14,053 nt of DNA from UBA7396 sp964404065 (GCA_964404065.1 CAYOIP010000029.1:1-14053); one strand, 5' to 3'; positions 1 through 7,923 are shown, counted from the first letter of the stretch. Numbers and translations: made by a program. Notes: generated from the sequence alone by a model not told the origin.

Positions 1-86
1 TTAAATGATCTTTGGATGAAGTTCGTATCTACAACCGTGCTTTATCTGATAGTGAAATAAGAGAATTGTATAATGCTACGAAGTAA
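1..86 (+). CDS. LamG/concanavalin A-like domain protein, C-terminal end (partial)
   Basis: Only the last 27 codons are inside the window (frame starting at base 3, stop TAA). They read KGSLDEVRIYNRALSDSEI and then RELYNATK. This is the closing strand and tail typical of LamG/laminin-G-like jelly-roll domains (G-x-[IL]-D-[ED]-V-R-I-Y-N-R-A-L-[ST]). The first Gly is encoded by TGA. Such domains usually sit in long secreted or surface proteins that bind carbohydrate or protein. The gene is closed by a strong hairpin terminator. The N-terminus and any signal peptide lie outside the window. Domain assignment is good; function is only inferred from the family. Confidence 0.75.
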
Positions 87-90
87 GAGA

Positions 91-123
91 AAAAACTCCA
101 AGTTGCAAAACTTGGGGTTTTTT
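91..123 (+). terminator. Rho-independent terminator of the LamG gene
   Basis: CTCCAAGTT (96-104) pairs with AACTTGGGG (109-117) around a GCAA loop, with one T-G wobble. An A-tract precedes it and six T follow (118-123). It lies five bases after the LamG stop codon. Confidence 0.85.
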
Positions 124-130
124 ATATAAT
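103..130 (+). promoter_or_regulatory. Predicted promoter of the first toxin-like pair, overlapping the terminator
   Basis: TTGCAA (103-108) and TATAAT (125-130) are separated by 16 bases. The -35 hexamer lies at the tip of the preceding terminator hairpin. The first start codon follows about 30 bases downstream. Another promoter in the window (10692-10720) uses the same TTGCAA -35. In DNA this AT-rich, chance matches are common, so this is a prediction only. Confidence 0.45.
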
Positions 131-160
131 GGGGAAAATTTAGTATTTAATTTTTAAAAT

Positions 161-310
161 ATGATAAAAAAAGATTGAAAAATATATTATGACTCGAAGG
201 AATTAGATAATATAATTTATAATTATATAAGACAAACAGCTAAAGAGTTAAAATTAGAATTATCAGAAAAACAAAATAAGTTAGAAGTTAAAAAAGTAGA
301 ATATGTATAA
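161..310 (+). CDS. Small 49-aa protein, putative antitoxin of an unrecognised pair
   Basis: I do not recognise this protein. Reading one TGA as Gly, it begins MIKKDGKIYYDSKELD, with a short N-terminal strand-like segment, and continues as a charged, helix-forming stretch rich in Lys, Glu and Leu. It overlaps the next start codon by eight bases (ATG at 303 inside its last codons), which indicates translational coupling. The small-then-larger overlapping arrangement, next to two further pairs of the same build, suggests an antitoxin. That rests on context only; no family motif is visible. Stop TAA. No Shine-Dalgarno sequence, as for most genes here. Confidence 0.55.
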
Positions 311-632
311 TGTATTTTATGAAATAAAAGCTGTTAATTCTTTAAAAACTTTTATTGATTCCTATAAAAATAGTTTTATAAGAATGATAAAAGATTCTTG
401 ACTTGATGTAGAAGATTATCTTATAGAAAATTATATAAAAATTTGAGATAAACTATATGAAACTATTATAACTGAAATAAAAAAGAATTTTAAAGAGGAT
501 TTATTGTTGTGAAGAAATAAAGATAATTTTTTAATTATAAATGTTAATAATTTTAGAATTTTTGTTTATTATGATGAAAATAATGAATTAAAAGAAAGGT
601 ATATTATAGATATAGAGTTTTTTAGAAAATAA
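303..632 (+). CDS. 109-aa protein, possible RelE/ParE-like toxin
   Basis: It begins MYNVFYEIKAVNSLKTFID, has a central helical region, and ends with two strand-like stretches, FLIINVNNFRIFVYYDENN and RYIIDIEFFRK. A short N-terminal strand, two helices and a C-terminal sheet ending in hydrophobic and basic residues is the general shape of RelE/ParE-fold toxins, but I see no diagnostic catalytic pattern, so the family call is tentative. Three TGA codons are read as Gly. It is coupled to the upstream 49-aa gene by overlap. The TAA stop lies inside a perfect 34-bp palindrome that serves as terminator. Alternative: an unrelated CPR-specific protein. Confidence 0.5.
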
Positions 633-660
633 GTCAAAATTTTAAAATTTTGACTTATTT
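627..660. terminator. Perfect 34-bp palindrome, probable bidirectional terminator
   Basis: Bases 627-643 (AAATAAGTCAAAATTTT) are exactly complementary in reverse to 644-660 and end in a T-run. The stop codon of the preceding gene lies in the left arm. The right arm holds TTGACT, the likely -35 box of the next promoter. Confidence 0.75.
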
Positions 661-677
661 TTATGCCCGAATATAAT
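650..677 (+). promoter_or_regulatory. Predicted promoter of the toxin-antitoxin cluster at 710
   Basis: TTGACT (650-655), a 16-base spacer and TATAAT (672-677) form a near-consensus sigma-70 promoter. The -35 lies in the descending arm of the upstream terminator palindrome. The expected transcription start is about 25 bases before the ATG at 710. No terminator is visible between here and 2236, so it could serve all four downstream genes. Confidence 0.6.
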
Positions 678-709
678 GAGGTTAGATTTAAAATATAATT
701 TTTTGAAAT

Positions 710-901
710 ATGGCAACAATAACTATAGAAAATGTTCCTGAAACACTAGTAAAAAAGTATTATAAAACTACTTTCTCTTATGATGAAGTAAAATTTGAAC
801 CTAAAAAATATATAGACACAAATGAATATAAAAATGAAGAATATGAAATTTTTCAAAGTATGGAAGACTTAGTTTCAGATTTACAAAAATATAAAAAATA
901 A
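710..901 (+). CDS. Antitoxin of a YafQ/RelE-type pair, 63 aa
   Basis: The sequence opens MATITIENVPETLVKKYYK, a strand followed by a helix as in ribbon-helix-helix or RelB/DinJ-type antitoxins. It continues with an acidic, lysine-rich tail ending VSDLQKYKK that could wrap the toxin. It contains no TGA, so it is intact under any code. Its stop is three bases before the toxin start. The antitoxin call rests mainly on the recognisable toxin at 905; the DNA-binding class is a guess from the N-terminal strand. Antitoxins of this kind usually repress their own promoter, here the one at 650-677. Confidence 0.7.
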   Translation: MATITIENVPETLVKKYYKTTFSYDEVKFEPKKYIDTNEYKNEEYEIFQSMEDLVSDLQKYKK

Positions 902-904
902 AGT

Positions 905-1174
905 ATGATAATAAAAAGAAGTAAAAGTTTTTTGAAAAGTTATCTAAAACTTACAAAAAAACTTCAAAATAAAACAGACTCTACTTTAATAACTTTTTCA
1001 AAAAATCCTTTTGAAAAGAAATTAGAAAATCATGCTTTGAATTGAGAATATGAATGATGTAGAAGCTTAAATATTACTTGAGATTATAGAATAGTTTTTA
1101 GAGAATTATCAGATTGAAAATATGAATTTATAGAATTATTAAAAATTTGAACTCATAGTCAGCTATATTGATAA
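905..1174 (+). CDS. YafQ/RelE-family mRNA interferase toxin, 89 aa
   Basis: Reading TGA as Gly gives one intact 89-aa protein. It has the YafQ/RelE-family layout: a basic N-terminus (MIIKRSKSFLKSYLKLTKK), a linker with NPFEKKLENHALNGEYEGC, then strands with SLNITGDYRIVFREL and the ending ELLKIGTHSQLYG. The N-P-F.. L.nH.L.G.. .g.r...i..dyRi.f pattern and the final GTHSxLYG are characteristic. In YafQ-like enzymes the C-terminal His takes part in ribosome-dependent mRNA cleavage; here H85 of GTHS is the equivalent candidate. Seven TGA codons break it under the standard code. It is partnered with the 63-aa gene ending three bases upstream. Confidence 0.85.
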
Positions 1175-1221
1175 AACTAAAGATATAAAAATAAAAGAAA
1201 TTTAAAATGTAATTTTTAAAT

Positions 1222-1488
1222 ATGTTAAAATTATTAAATAATATTGCTTTAAAATACAATTGGTGGACTAAAAAAGAAGATAAAGAAAATATAAGTGATT
1301 ATATAAAAATTTCTTATATTTATAGTAAATGAAATATTTATGAATTATTTTTAATAATAAAAAAACTAGATTATCAAATATTACTTAAAGCTTTTGAATA
1401 TATAAAAAACGATAATTTTTCACTAAAGGAAAAAAGAAAAAAAGTCATATTTTACCTACTTAATCTTAAAAAAAATGGGATTATTTAA
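1222..1488 (+). CDS. 88-aa protein coupled to an AbiEii-type nucleotidyltransferase, putative antitoxin
   Basis: It begins MLKLLNNIALKYNWWTKKED and continues as helices with YIKISYIYSKGNIYELFLI in the middle; a single TGA is read as Gly. Its last 14 bases overlap the start of the nucleotidyltransferase gene, implying coupled translation. Small proteins of similar pattern (an early Trp pair, a central G-[ND]-x-x-E motif, then a basic helix) often precede AbiEii-like nucleotidyltransferases in bacterial genomes; this resemblance is from memory and not verified. It is much shorter than the classical AbiEi antitoxin and shows no obvious winged-helix domain. Role as antitoxin is inference from position. 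Confidence 0.6.
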
Positions 1489-2236
1489 TTTCTTCAAAAG
1501 AAATGAATTAAATTCACAAAAAAATGATTTAAAAACAAAAGAAATTATTTTTGATGAAAACTCAAAAAAAGTTTTAACAAAAGAACAACTCAATCTAAAG
1601 ACTATATTAGAATATTTTTCAACTGTTGCATTTTTATGATGATGAACTGCAATAGCTTTACAATTATGACATAGAAAAAGTATTGATTTTGATTTTTTTA
1701 TTAATAATGCTTTATATAATTATTTTGAATTTGAGAAAATAATTAATTCATTTTGATTAGAAATTGACAAAGAAAGTAGAGAAAAATATAGATGAATTGA
1801 GAGTATAAAACAAGATGAAATTCATGTTAAAATAAATTGAGTAAATTTTACAATTTTTAATTTTTATAGAACTTTATATAACGATCAAAAAATAAATATT
1901 TTATGAAATAAATACATACTAAATTGACTTAAAACTGCAAGTTTAGAAGAACTAGCATGTATGAAACTTTATGCAATGATAACTAGAAACAAATGGAAAG
2001 ACGCTATTGATTTATATTTTATATTAAAAACTCAAGAATTTAAATTAAAAGATTTATTTAAAAAATCAAAAAAATATTTTGAATGAATATTTAGAGAAGA
2101 TATTGTTATAGAAACTCTACTTGCATGAAACTGGGATAAAAGTGAAAAAGTAGAATATATTATTAAAAATCCACCTAATGATGATGAAATAATTGATTTT
2201 CTAAGAAAAGAAGCATTAAAGGAAATTAATAAATAA
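1475..2236 (+). CDS. AbiEii-family nucleotidyltransferase (type IV toxin-antitoxin-like), 253 aa
   Basis: Residues 53-73 carry the family signature: FLGGGTAIALQLGHRKSID followed by FDFF, that is a GG-G-T-A loop (55-59), HR (66-67) and a metal-binding D-F-D (71-73). All three glycines of the loop are TGA codons. This nucleotidyltransferase fold is shared with AbiEii and MenT toxins, which in studied cases modify tRNA 3' ends or other nucleic acids and cause growth arrest or abortive infection. The middle has SLEELACMKLYAMITRNKW and KDAIDLYFIL, the helical core that follows the domain. It overlaps the 88-aa gene by 14 bases and ends in a strong terminator. Substrate is unknown. Confidence 0.85.
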
Positions 2237-2270
2237 AAAATTCAATAAAAAATTGAATTTTTTATTTTTT
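2232..2270 (+). terminator. Rho-independent terminator of the toxin-antitoxin cluster
   Basis: A 15-bp perfect stem (2232-2246 with 2252-2266) with a five-A loop, followed by T residues to 2270. The left arm includes the stop codon of the nucleotidyltransferase. Confidence 0.8.
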
Positions 2271-2298
2271 TCAATATAAATATGCTACAAATTATAAT
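2270..2298 (+). promoter_or_regulatory. Predicted promoter of the LCP/PBP operon
   Basis: TTCAAT (2270-2275), 17 bases, TATAAT (2293-2298), ending 12 bases before the ATG at 2311. The spacer also holds TATGCTACAA, close to an extended -10 seen elsewhere here (TATGCTAAAAT at 10710-10720). Which -10 is used cannot be told from sequence. Confidence 0.45.
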
Positions 2299-2310
2299 TC
2301 CATAAAAAAT

Positions 2311-3780
2311 ATGTTTAAAAAGAAAAAAATTTGAAATAATAATGATTATAAAGCTATATTATTGAATTTAATAAAAATTAGACAATCATATCTTAAATCA
2401 AAAAAAACTAAAAGCATTATTACATCTATTTTTTGAATAATTGCTGTTTTTTTGATAATTCTTTTATGAATTTGAATAACTAACCAAGTTTCAAACTTAA
2501 AGTTAAATTTTAATAATATTTTATGATTTGTTTGAGTTGATTTAAAATTTGATAATGTAAGTTCAAATATAAAAAAATCAGTAGATGGAAAAACAAATAT
2601 ACTTATTATTGGTAGATGATGAGAAGAAAACGATGCTCCAAATTTAACTGATAGCATTATACTATCATCAATTAATTATGATAAAAAAACTATTTCTATG
2701 TTTTCTATACCTAGAGATCTTTACGTAAAATATCCTACTTGATTTTGATGAAAAATAAACGAAACTTATGCAAGAGCAATGATGAAAACAAAAAATGAAG
2801 CAGATTGAATAAAATCTCTAAATGAAGTAGTTACAAAAATGACTTGAGAAGAAATTCATTATTATGTAAATCTAGATTTTGAATGATTTAGAAAAATAGT
2901 TGATACTATCGGGTGAATCGATGTAAATGTTCCTGAAAAGATTATTGATACAAGTTATCCTTGACCAAATTGGAGTTATCAAACATTTAAAATAGAAGCT
3001 TGACCTCAAACTCTTGATGGATCCACAGCTTTAAAATACGCTAGATCTCGTCATTCAACAAGTGATTTTGATAGATCTTTAAGACAACAATTAATTGTAA
3101 AAGCCATAAGAGATAAAGTTTTATCACTTTGACTTTTAACTTCCCCTACAAAAATAAAATCAGTTTTTTCAATTATAAAACAACATATAACTACAGATTT
3201 GGATAATTCTCAAATTATAGCTTTAGCAATGTTTTTGCGTGATATTCCAAAAGAAAATATTACTAGCTCAAACTTAAATGATACTTGTTTTTATGGAAGT
3301 GTGTCTTGCGAAAAATGATGATTTTTATATGTTCCAGATAGAGCAAGTTTTGGATGAGCTGCAGTCTTACTCCAAGAATGAGCAACAGCATCGACTTCAG
3401 ATAATTATGACAGTATAGTAAAATATACAAATATAATTTTTAATTATCCTCTAGTTTATAGTGAAAATCTAAAAATAAATGTTTTTAATGCAACAAAAAA
3501 TCCAGGACTTGCTAATGATATTGCAGATAAATTAAAAAAATATTGATTTAATATTCCTTCAAAATGATCTGTTTGAAATACTTCTGGAGAAAAATATGAA
3601 AAATCAAAAATATTATACACAACTTGAACATGATGAGAAAAGCCTGAAACTGTTGAGGCTTTAGAAAATTTTATTTTTGGATGAAGTGAAAAAGTAGAAA
3701 ATTTACCAAAATACTCTAAAGATCCACAAGTAAAAATAGAAATAATTATTTGAGATGATTATAAACTTTTAAATTTTTAA
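2311..3780 (+). CDS. LytR-CpsA-Psr (LCP) family cell-wall glycopolymer ligase with LytR_C domain, 489 aa
   Basis: LCP enzymes move glycopolymers from undecaprenyl-phosphate carriers onto peptidoglycan outside the membrane. Layout: a cytoplasmic basic N-terminus, one membrane helix at about 36-56 (SIITSIFGIIAVFLIILLG), then the LCP domain with TDS (113-115), the SIPRDLY motif (132-138, R135 a lipid-phosphate contact in the family) and KYARSRHSTSDFDRSLRQQ (242-260). The C-terminus from about 387 (INVFNATKNPGLANDIADKL) is a LytR_C domain. Roughly three quarters of the glycines are TGA, including those in YPTGFGGKINETYA. The stop is 12 bases before the penicillin-binding protein gene, so the two form an operon. 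Confidence 0.92.
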
Positions 3781-3792
3781 CCAAAAATATCT

Positions 3793-6700
3793 ATGTGATT
3801 TCAAACAATAAAAGTTGTTAAAAAAAGAAATTTTTCTAAAAAAACAAAAAATGATTTAAAACAAATTGTTATTTATCTAGCTAGTTGATTTTTGTGATTA
3901 ATTTTACTTCTAAGTATATTTGTTTATGTGAAATATATTGCTCCACTTCCAGATATAAAAAAACTTGAACAATTAGACATAAAAGAAGCATCAACTATTT
4001 ATGATAAAGACTGAAATGAACTTTATACACTTTTTTGAGATGAAAAAAGAACTTATGTAAATTATGATAAAATCTCAAAAAATATGGTAAATGCAATAGT
4101 TGCTTGAGAAGATAAAAGATACTGGGAAAATCCATGAATTGATATAATTTGACTTTTTAGAGCATTTTTTTACTGAATTATTAGAAAAAATGAATGATTT
4201 TGATGAACTTCAACTTTAACTCAACAATTAATTCGTAATACTATAATAGAGAACAGAAGTTCTTCTGAAAGTGTTTGAGATAAAATTGAAAGAAAAATAA
4301 AAGAAATTTACCTAGCTTATAAATTGACAAATTGATTATCAAAAGAAAAAATTTTAGAACTTTATCTAAATAAAATTTCATTTTGAAGTAATGCGTTTTG
4401 AGTAGAACAAGCAAGTCTAACTTTTTTTGAAAAAAAGGCTAATGATTTAAGTATTTTACAAGCAAGTTTGCTTGCAAGTATTCCAAAATGACCAACTTAT
4501 TATTCTCCATACACACATTTTGATAGACTTATGTGAAACTTATATATTTATCCAAATAATGATGAAAATTCAAAAACAAATATTATTTCAAATGATAACA
4601 TAAAAGAAAATAAGTTTTTGGTAGAAAAATTTAAGGATTATTTTTCAAACATAAAAGCTACTAAACTTTGAGAAAATTGAATACTATTATGTTCTTTAAA
4701 TAAAGATTATTATAAAAAAACTTTGAGTATAGATAAAGATGGATGTTCTGTGATGAACTATGAAGATTTGCTTGGATTTTTAAATAATTTAATAATTAAA
4801 GATGAAAACCAAAGTATAGAATACCAAACTTGAAGAAAAGACTTTATACTTTGAAGAATGCTTGAAGATAATTATATAACTTGGGATGAGTATAAAAATG
4901 CTATTTTATCATGAATATGATTTGAATTTAAAAATTATAAAGAAGATATAAAAGCTCCTCATTTTGTAATGTATGTTAAAGAATATTTAAGTCAAAAATA
5001 CTGAGAAGAAATTTTAGAAGAGTGAGGACTAAAAATCTATACAACACTTGATGGAAAACTTCAAGAAAAAGCGCAAGATTTAGTTAAAAAACAAGCAGAA
5101 TCAAATCTGAAAAAGTTTGACGCAAATAATGCCTGAATTATAAGTATAGATAATGAAACTTGAGACATAATTGCTTATGTTGGTTGAGCAGATTATTTCA
5201 ATAAAGATATTGATTGAAATGTTGATATGATTACTTCAAAAAGACAACCATGAAGTAGTTTTAAACCTTATGTTTATGCTTTAGCTATTGATAAAAATCC
5301 TTTCGGGCCACATACTCCAATTTATGATTTACCAACAACATTTCCAGGATGACGGGAACCACAAAACTATAATGGGAAATTTGAGTGAAAAATGAATTTA
5401 ATGACAGCCCTAAATCATTCAAGAAATATTCCTGCTGTAAAATTATACTTTTTAGCTTGAGAACAAAAAGAAATTATTTCTTACTTAAAAACTGCTTGAG
5501 TAAAATCTCTTGATGAAAATTTCTATTATTGAGCACCACTTGCACTTTGAACTGGAGAAATGACTCCATTTGAAATGGCTCAAGCTTACAGTGTATTTGC
5601 AAATATGTGAAATAAAATTGAAATAAATCCAATTTCAAAAATCCTTGATAGTAAATGACTTGTAATTGAACAAAAGAAAAAATCAGCTGGAAAAAATATT
5701 CTTGATGAGAAAACAGCTTATATTATGAACTATATCTTATCAGCAAGTTATTCTAGACCTGATGAATTTTGGAATGCAAATTTAACTTTAAAAGATAGAC
5801 AAGCATGTGCAAAAACTTGAACTTCAAATAAAACATATATCACAGCTTGAGTAAAAAAGATGTTTCCTTGAGATCTTTGGACTGCTTGATATACTCCTCA
5901 AATAACAACTGTAGTTTGGGCTGGAAATACTGATGGAAAAGCTATAAAAAATAATTGAGATTGACTTAATTGAGCTGCACCAATTTGGAAACAATTTATG
6001 GAAGAAGCTCTTAAATGAAAAGAGAAATTAACTTGGAAAATACCAGCTTGATTGTCATATACAAAGATATCAAAAATATCATGACTTTTAGCCCCAGAAT
6101 GATTTGAACCGAGTTTAACAGTTGATAGTTTATTTAAAAATAAACCAACAAAATATGATGAAAGTCTAAAAGAAATACAAATTGATGCTTTATGTAACTG
6201 AAAAGTTGGACCAAATACTCCCGCGTCGGCTATAAAAACTTGATATTATATTGCATTTCACTCAATAAATCCAGAGAATCCAATCTGGGAAGCGTGAGTT
6301 CAAAAACGGGCAAAAGAAGAATGATTAAAAGAATTTGAAAATATTCCAAATATAATTACTGATTATAAAGACACGGAATGTCCTCGTGATCCAAAACTTA
6401 TTTCAAATTCAAATATAGAAGTTAGAACAAAAATAAAGGAAAATGATATTTTTGTAAATTGAAATAATTATGTTGAAGTTTGATATAAAAGTAATAATCC
6501 AATTGTAAAATTACAATTTTTAATTTGAGATAAAGTTATTTGAGAAACAAAAATTGATAATAAAACTNNNNNNNNNNNNNNNNNNNNNNNNNNNNNNNNN
6601 NNNNNNNNNNNNNNNNNNNNNNNNNNNNNNNNNNNNNNNNNNNNNNNNNNNNNNNNNNNNNNNNNNNACAATTTTTAATTTGAGATAAAGTTATTTGAGA

Positions 6701-7225
6701 AACAAAAATTGATAATAAAACTGTAATAATCCAATTGTAAAATTACAATTTTTAATTTGAGATAAAGTTATTTGAGAAACAAAAATTGATAATAAAACTT
6801 CTTGAGTTTATGCTTGAAATATAAATATACCTAGCTGATATAATTGAAATTATAAATTAACTATTAGAGCAATAGATAATGTTTATTTATCTTGAGAAGA
6901 AGTAATAAATATTGAAATAATTTTAAAAGATAACTTAAATCCAGAAATCATAATTACAAATCCAGAAAAAGATTTTATATCTATTTATAATGATCAATAT
7001 TTTAACTTAAGATGAAATGTAAAAGATAATTCAAAAATTAAAGTTATAAATATTTACCTAGATGATAAAGCACATAAAATGTGAATTGAATGAAAAGAAT
7101 TTTTAGAAGAAATAAATAAAGATAATTCTCTACCTGTTTGAGTTCATAACATAAAAGTTGAAGCTATAGATAATTTTTTCAATAAATCAGTAAAAGTTAT
7201 AACTTTTGAAGTATTAAAAAGATAA
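3793..7225 (+). CDS. Class A bifunctional penicillin-binding protein (PBP1A-type) with C-terminal Ig-like domains, interrupted by an assembly gap
   Basis: The start is ATG TGA (Met-Gly). A membrane helix spans residues 25-46. The GT51 glycosyltransferase domain shows EDKRYWENPGID (106 onward, catalytic E106), GGTSTLTQQLIRN (137-149) and KEKILELYLNKISFG (184 onward). The transpeptidase shows QPGSSFKP (nucleophile S488, K491), SRN (543-545) and KTGTS (674-678). TGA supplies G487 and G676. A linker of about 100 residues (246-346, with C300 and C318) separates the domains and exceeds the usual length. After residue 925 come 100 N and repeated sequence. Joining the first and last repeat copies restores one frame of 1066 aa, the tail forming two Ig-like domains (AIDN repeats). 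As assembled, the two halves are in different frames. Confidence 0.9.
6491..6567 (+). repeat. 77-bp sequence, first copy, abutting the gap
   Basis: From GTAATAATCC to AATAAAACT, in frame with the penicillin-binding protein (residues about 900-925). The same 77 bases recur at 6723-6799, and their last 55 bases at 6668-6722. Confidence 0.9.
6568..6667. other. Scaffold gap of exactly 100 N
   Basis: One hundred undetermined bases, a conventional placeholder length. They lie inside the penicillin-binding protein gene between copies of the same 77-bp sequence. The real gap size is unknown and may be zero or negative. Confidence 0.98.
6668..6799 (+). repeat. Partial (55 bp) plus full (77 bp) copy of the gap-flanking sequence
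   Basis: 6668-6722 equals the last 55 bases of the 77-bp unit and 6723-6799 is a full copy. A true tandem copy would shift frame (77 is not a multiple of three) and give an immediate TAA (GTA ATA ATC CAA TTG TAA). Only the sequence after 6799 continues the protein sensibly. Confidence 0.9.
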
Positions 7226-7233
7226 AAAATCTT

Positions 7234-7261
7234 TTGACTTAAAATACTTTTTAAATAAAAT
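7234..7261 (+). promoter_or_regulatory. Predicted promoter of the peroxiredoxin gene
   Basis: TTGACT (7234-7239), a 16-base spacer and TAAAAT (7256-7261), just after the penicillin-binding protein stop. The predicted start of transcription, near 7268, falls at the edge of the inverted repeat TGAGAATAATTCTCA, an arrangement expected for repressor control. Confidence 0.5.
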
Positions 7262-7299
7262 AATCTAAATGAGAATAATTCTCATTTAGATTATTTTTT
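7257..7299. terminator. 19-bp perfect hairpin between the PBP and peroxiredoxin genes
   Basis: Arms 7257-7275 and 7279-7297 pair perfectly around a TAA loop. T residues run to 7299, so it can end transcription of the cell-wall operon. A-rich bases on the left allow function in both directions. Its core is also a candidate operator. Confidence 0.7.
7270..7284. promoter_or_regulatory. Candidate Fur/PerR-type operator (7-1-7 inverted repeat)
   Basis: TGAGAAT-A-ATTCTCA is a perfect 7-1-7 inverted repeat, one base per half-site from the Fur/PerR-family consensus TGATAAT-n-ATTATCA. It lies directly downstream of the predicted -10 of a peroxiredoxin gene, a classic PerR/Fur target. It is also the top of a terminator hairpin, which could explain its symmetry without any protein. 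No regulator gene is in the window. Confidence 0.4.
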
Positions 7300-7311
7300 A
7301 ACTTAAAATTT

Positions 7312-7923
7312 ATGGAAGAATTAGAATTCTATAACGAAATTGTAAAAATTGATACTCCTGCTCCACTTTTTACACTACCTGCTTATGATCCAAAAAAAGA
7401 TGATGAAACAAAAGTTTCTTTAGAAGATTTAAAAGGAAAATGGACAGTTTTATTTTACTACCCTGCTGACTTTACTTTTGTTTGTCCAACAGAATTAAAA
7501 GATATGAGTGAAGCTAAGAAAAAATTTGATGAACTATGAGTTACAATTTTAGCAGCTTCAACTGATACAACTTTTTCTCATAGAGCTTGGGTAAGACATG
7601 AAAAACTTATGGAATGATTTCCTTATATCATGTTAGCTGATCACGGACTACAAGTTGCTGATATGTATAATATTTTAGATGAAGAATCTGGAATTGCTTG
7701 AAGATGAACTTTTATAATTGACCCGGATTTAGTTGTAAGATGAATAGAAATTACTTCTGGTCCTCTTGGAAGAAACTCTCTAGAATTAATTAGAAAAATT
7801 GAAGCTCTACAATTCATGAGAGCAAATCCATGAACTGCTTGTCCTGCTAAATGGGCAGTTTGAGCAAAAACTCTAAAACCTTCTATAAAAATTGCCGGAG
7901 AAGTTTTTGAACAACTACAATAA
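7312..7923 (+). CDS. Typical 2-Cys peroxiredoxin (AhpC/Prx1 subfamily), 203 aa
   Basis: It reduces hydrogen peroxide and organic hydroperoxides in the cytoplasm. The active-site motif is PADFTFVC (residues 51-58), with peroxidatic C58 in FVCPTEL. The conserved Arg is R154 in GPLGRN. The resolving cysteine is C177 in GTACPAKW, which places it in the typical 2-Cys AhpC/Prx1 group. Gly codons are mixed TGA and GGA. Length suits the family. No AhpF or thioredoxin partner is in the window, so the reductant is unknown. It appears monocistronic, with its own promoter and possibly a Fur/PerR-like operator. No Shine-Dalgarno sequence. The first part up to residue 75 also reads in the standard code, which then stops at a TGA. 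Confidence 0.95.

Noticed and set aside
905..1174. Toxin gene as a pseudogene broken by stop codons.
   Set aside because: All interruptions are TGA at plausible Gly positions, and the frame otherwise matches YafQ/RelE end to end.
2346..2657. 103-aa minus-strand open frame.
   Set aside because: Antisense to the LCP gene, which has clear family motifs.
6491..6799. True tandem repeat or phase-variation switch in the PBP gene.
   Set aside because: Exact copies around a placeholder of 100 N, one cut to 55 bp, fit an assembly artefact better; a second copy would at once cause a stop.
2311..7225. TGA read as Trp (code 4, Mollicutes-like) given the AT-rich DNA.
   Set aside because: TGA falls at invariant Gly sites (KTG, GGGTA, HPFGDGNGR), while TGG is in use for Trp.
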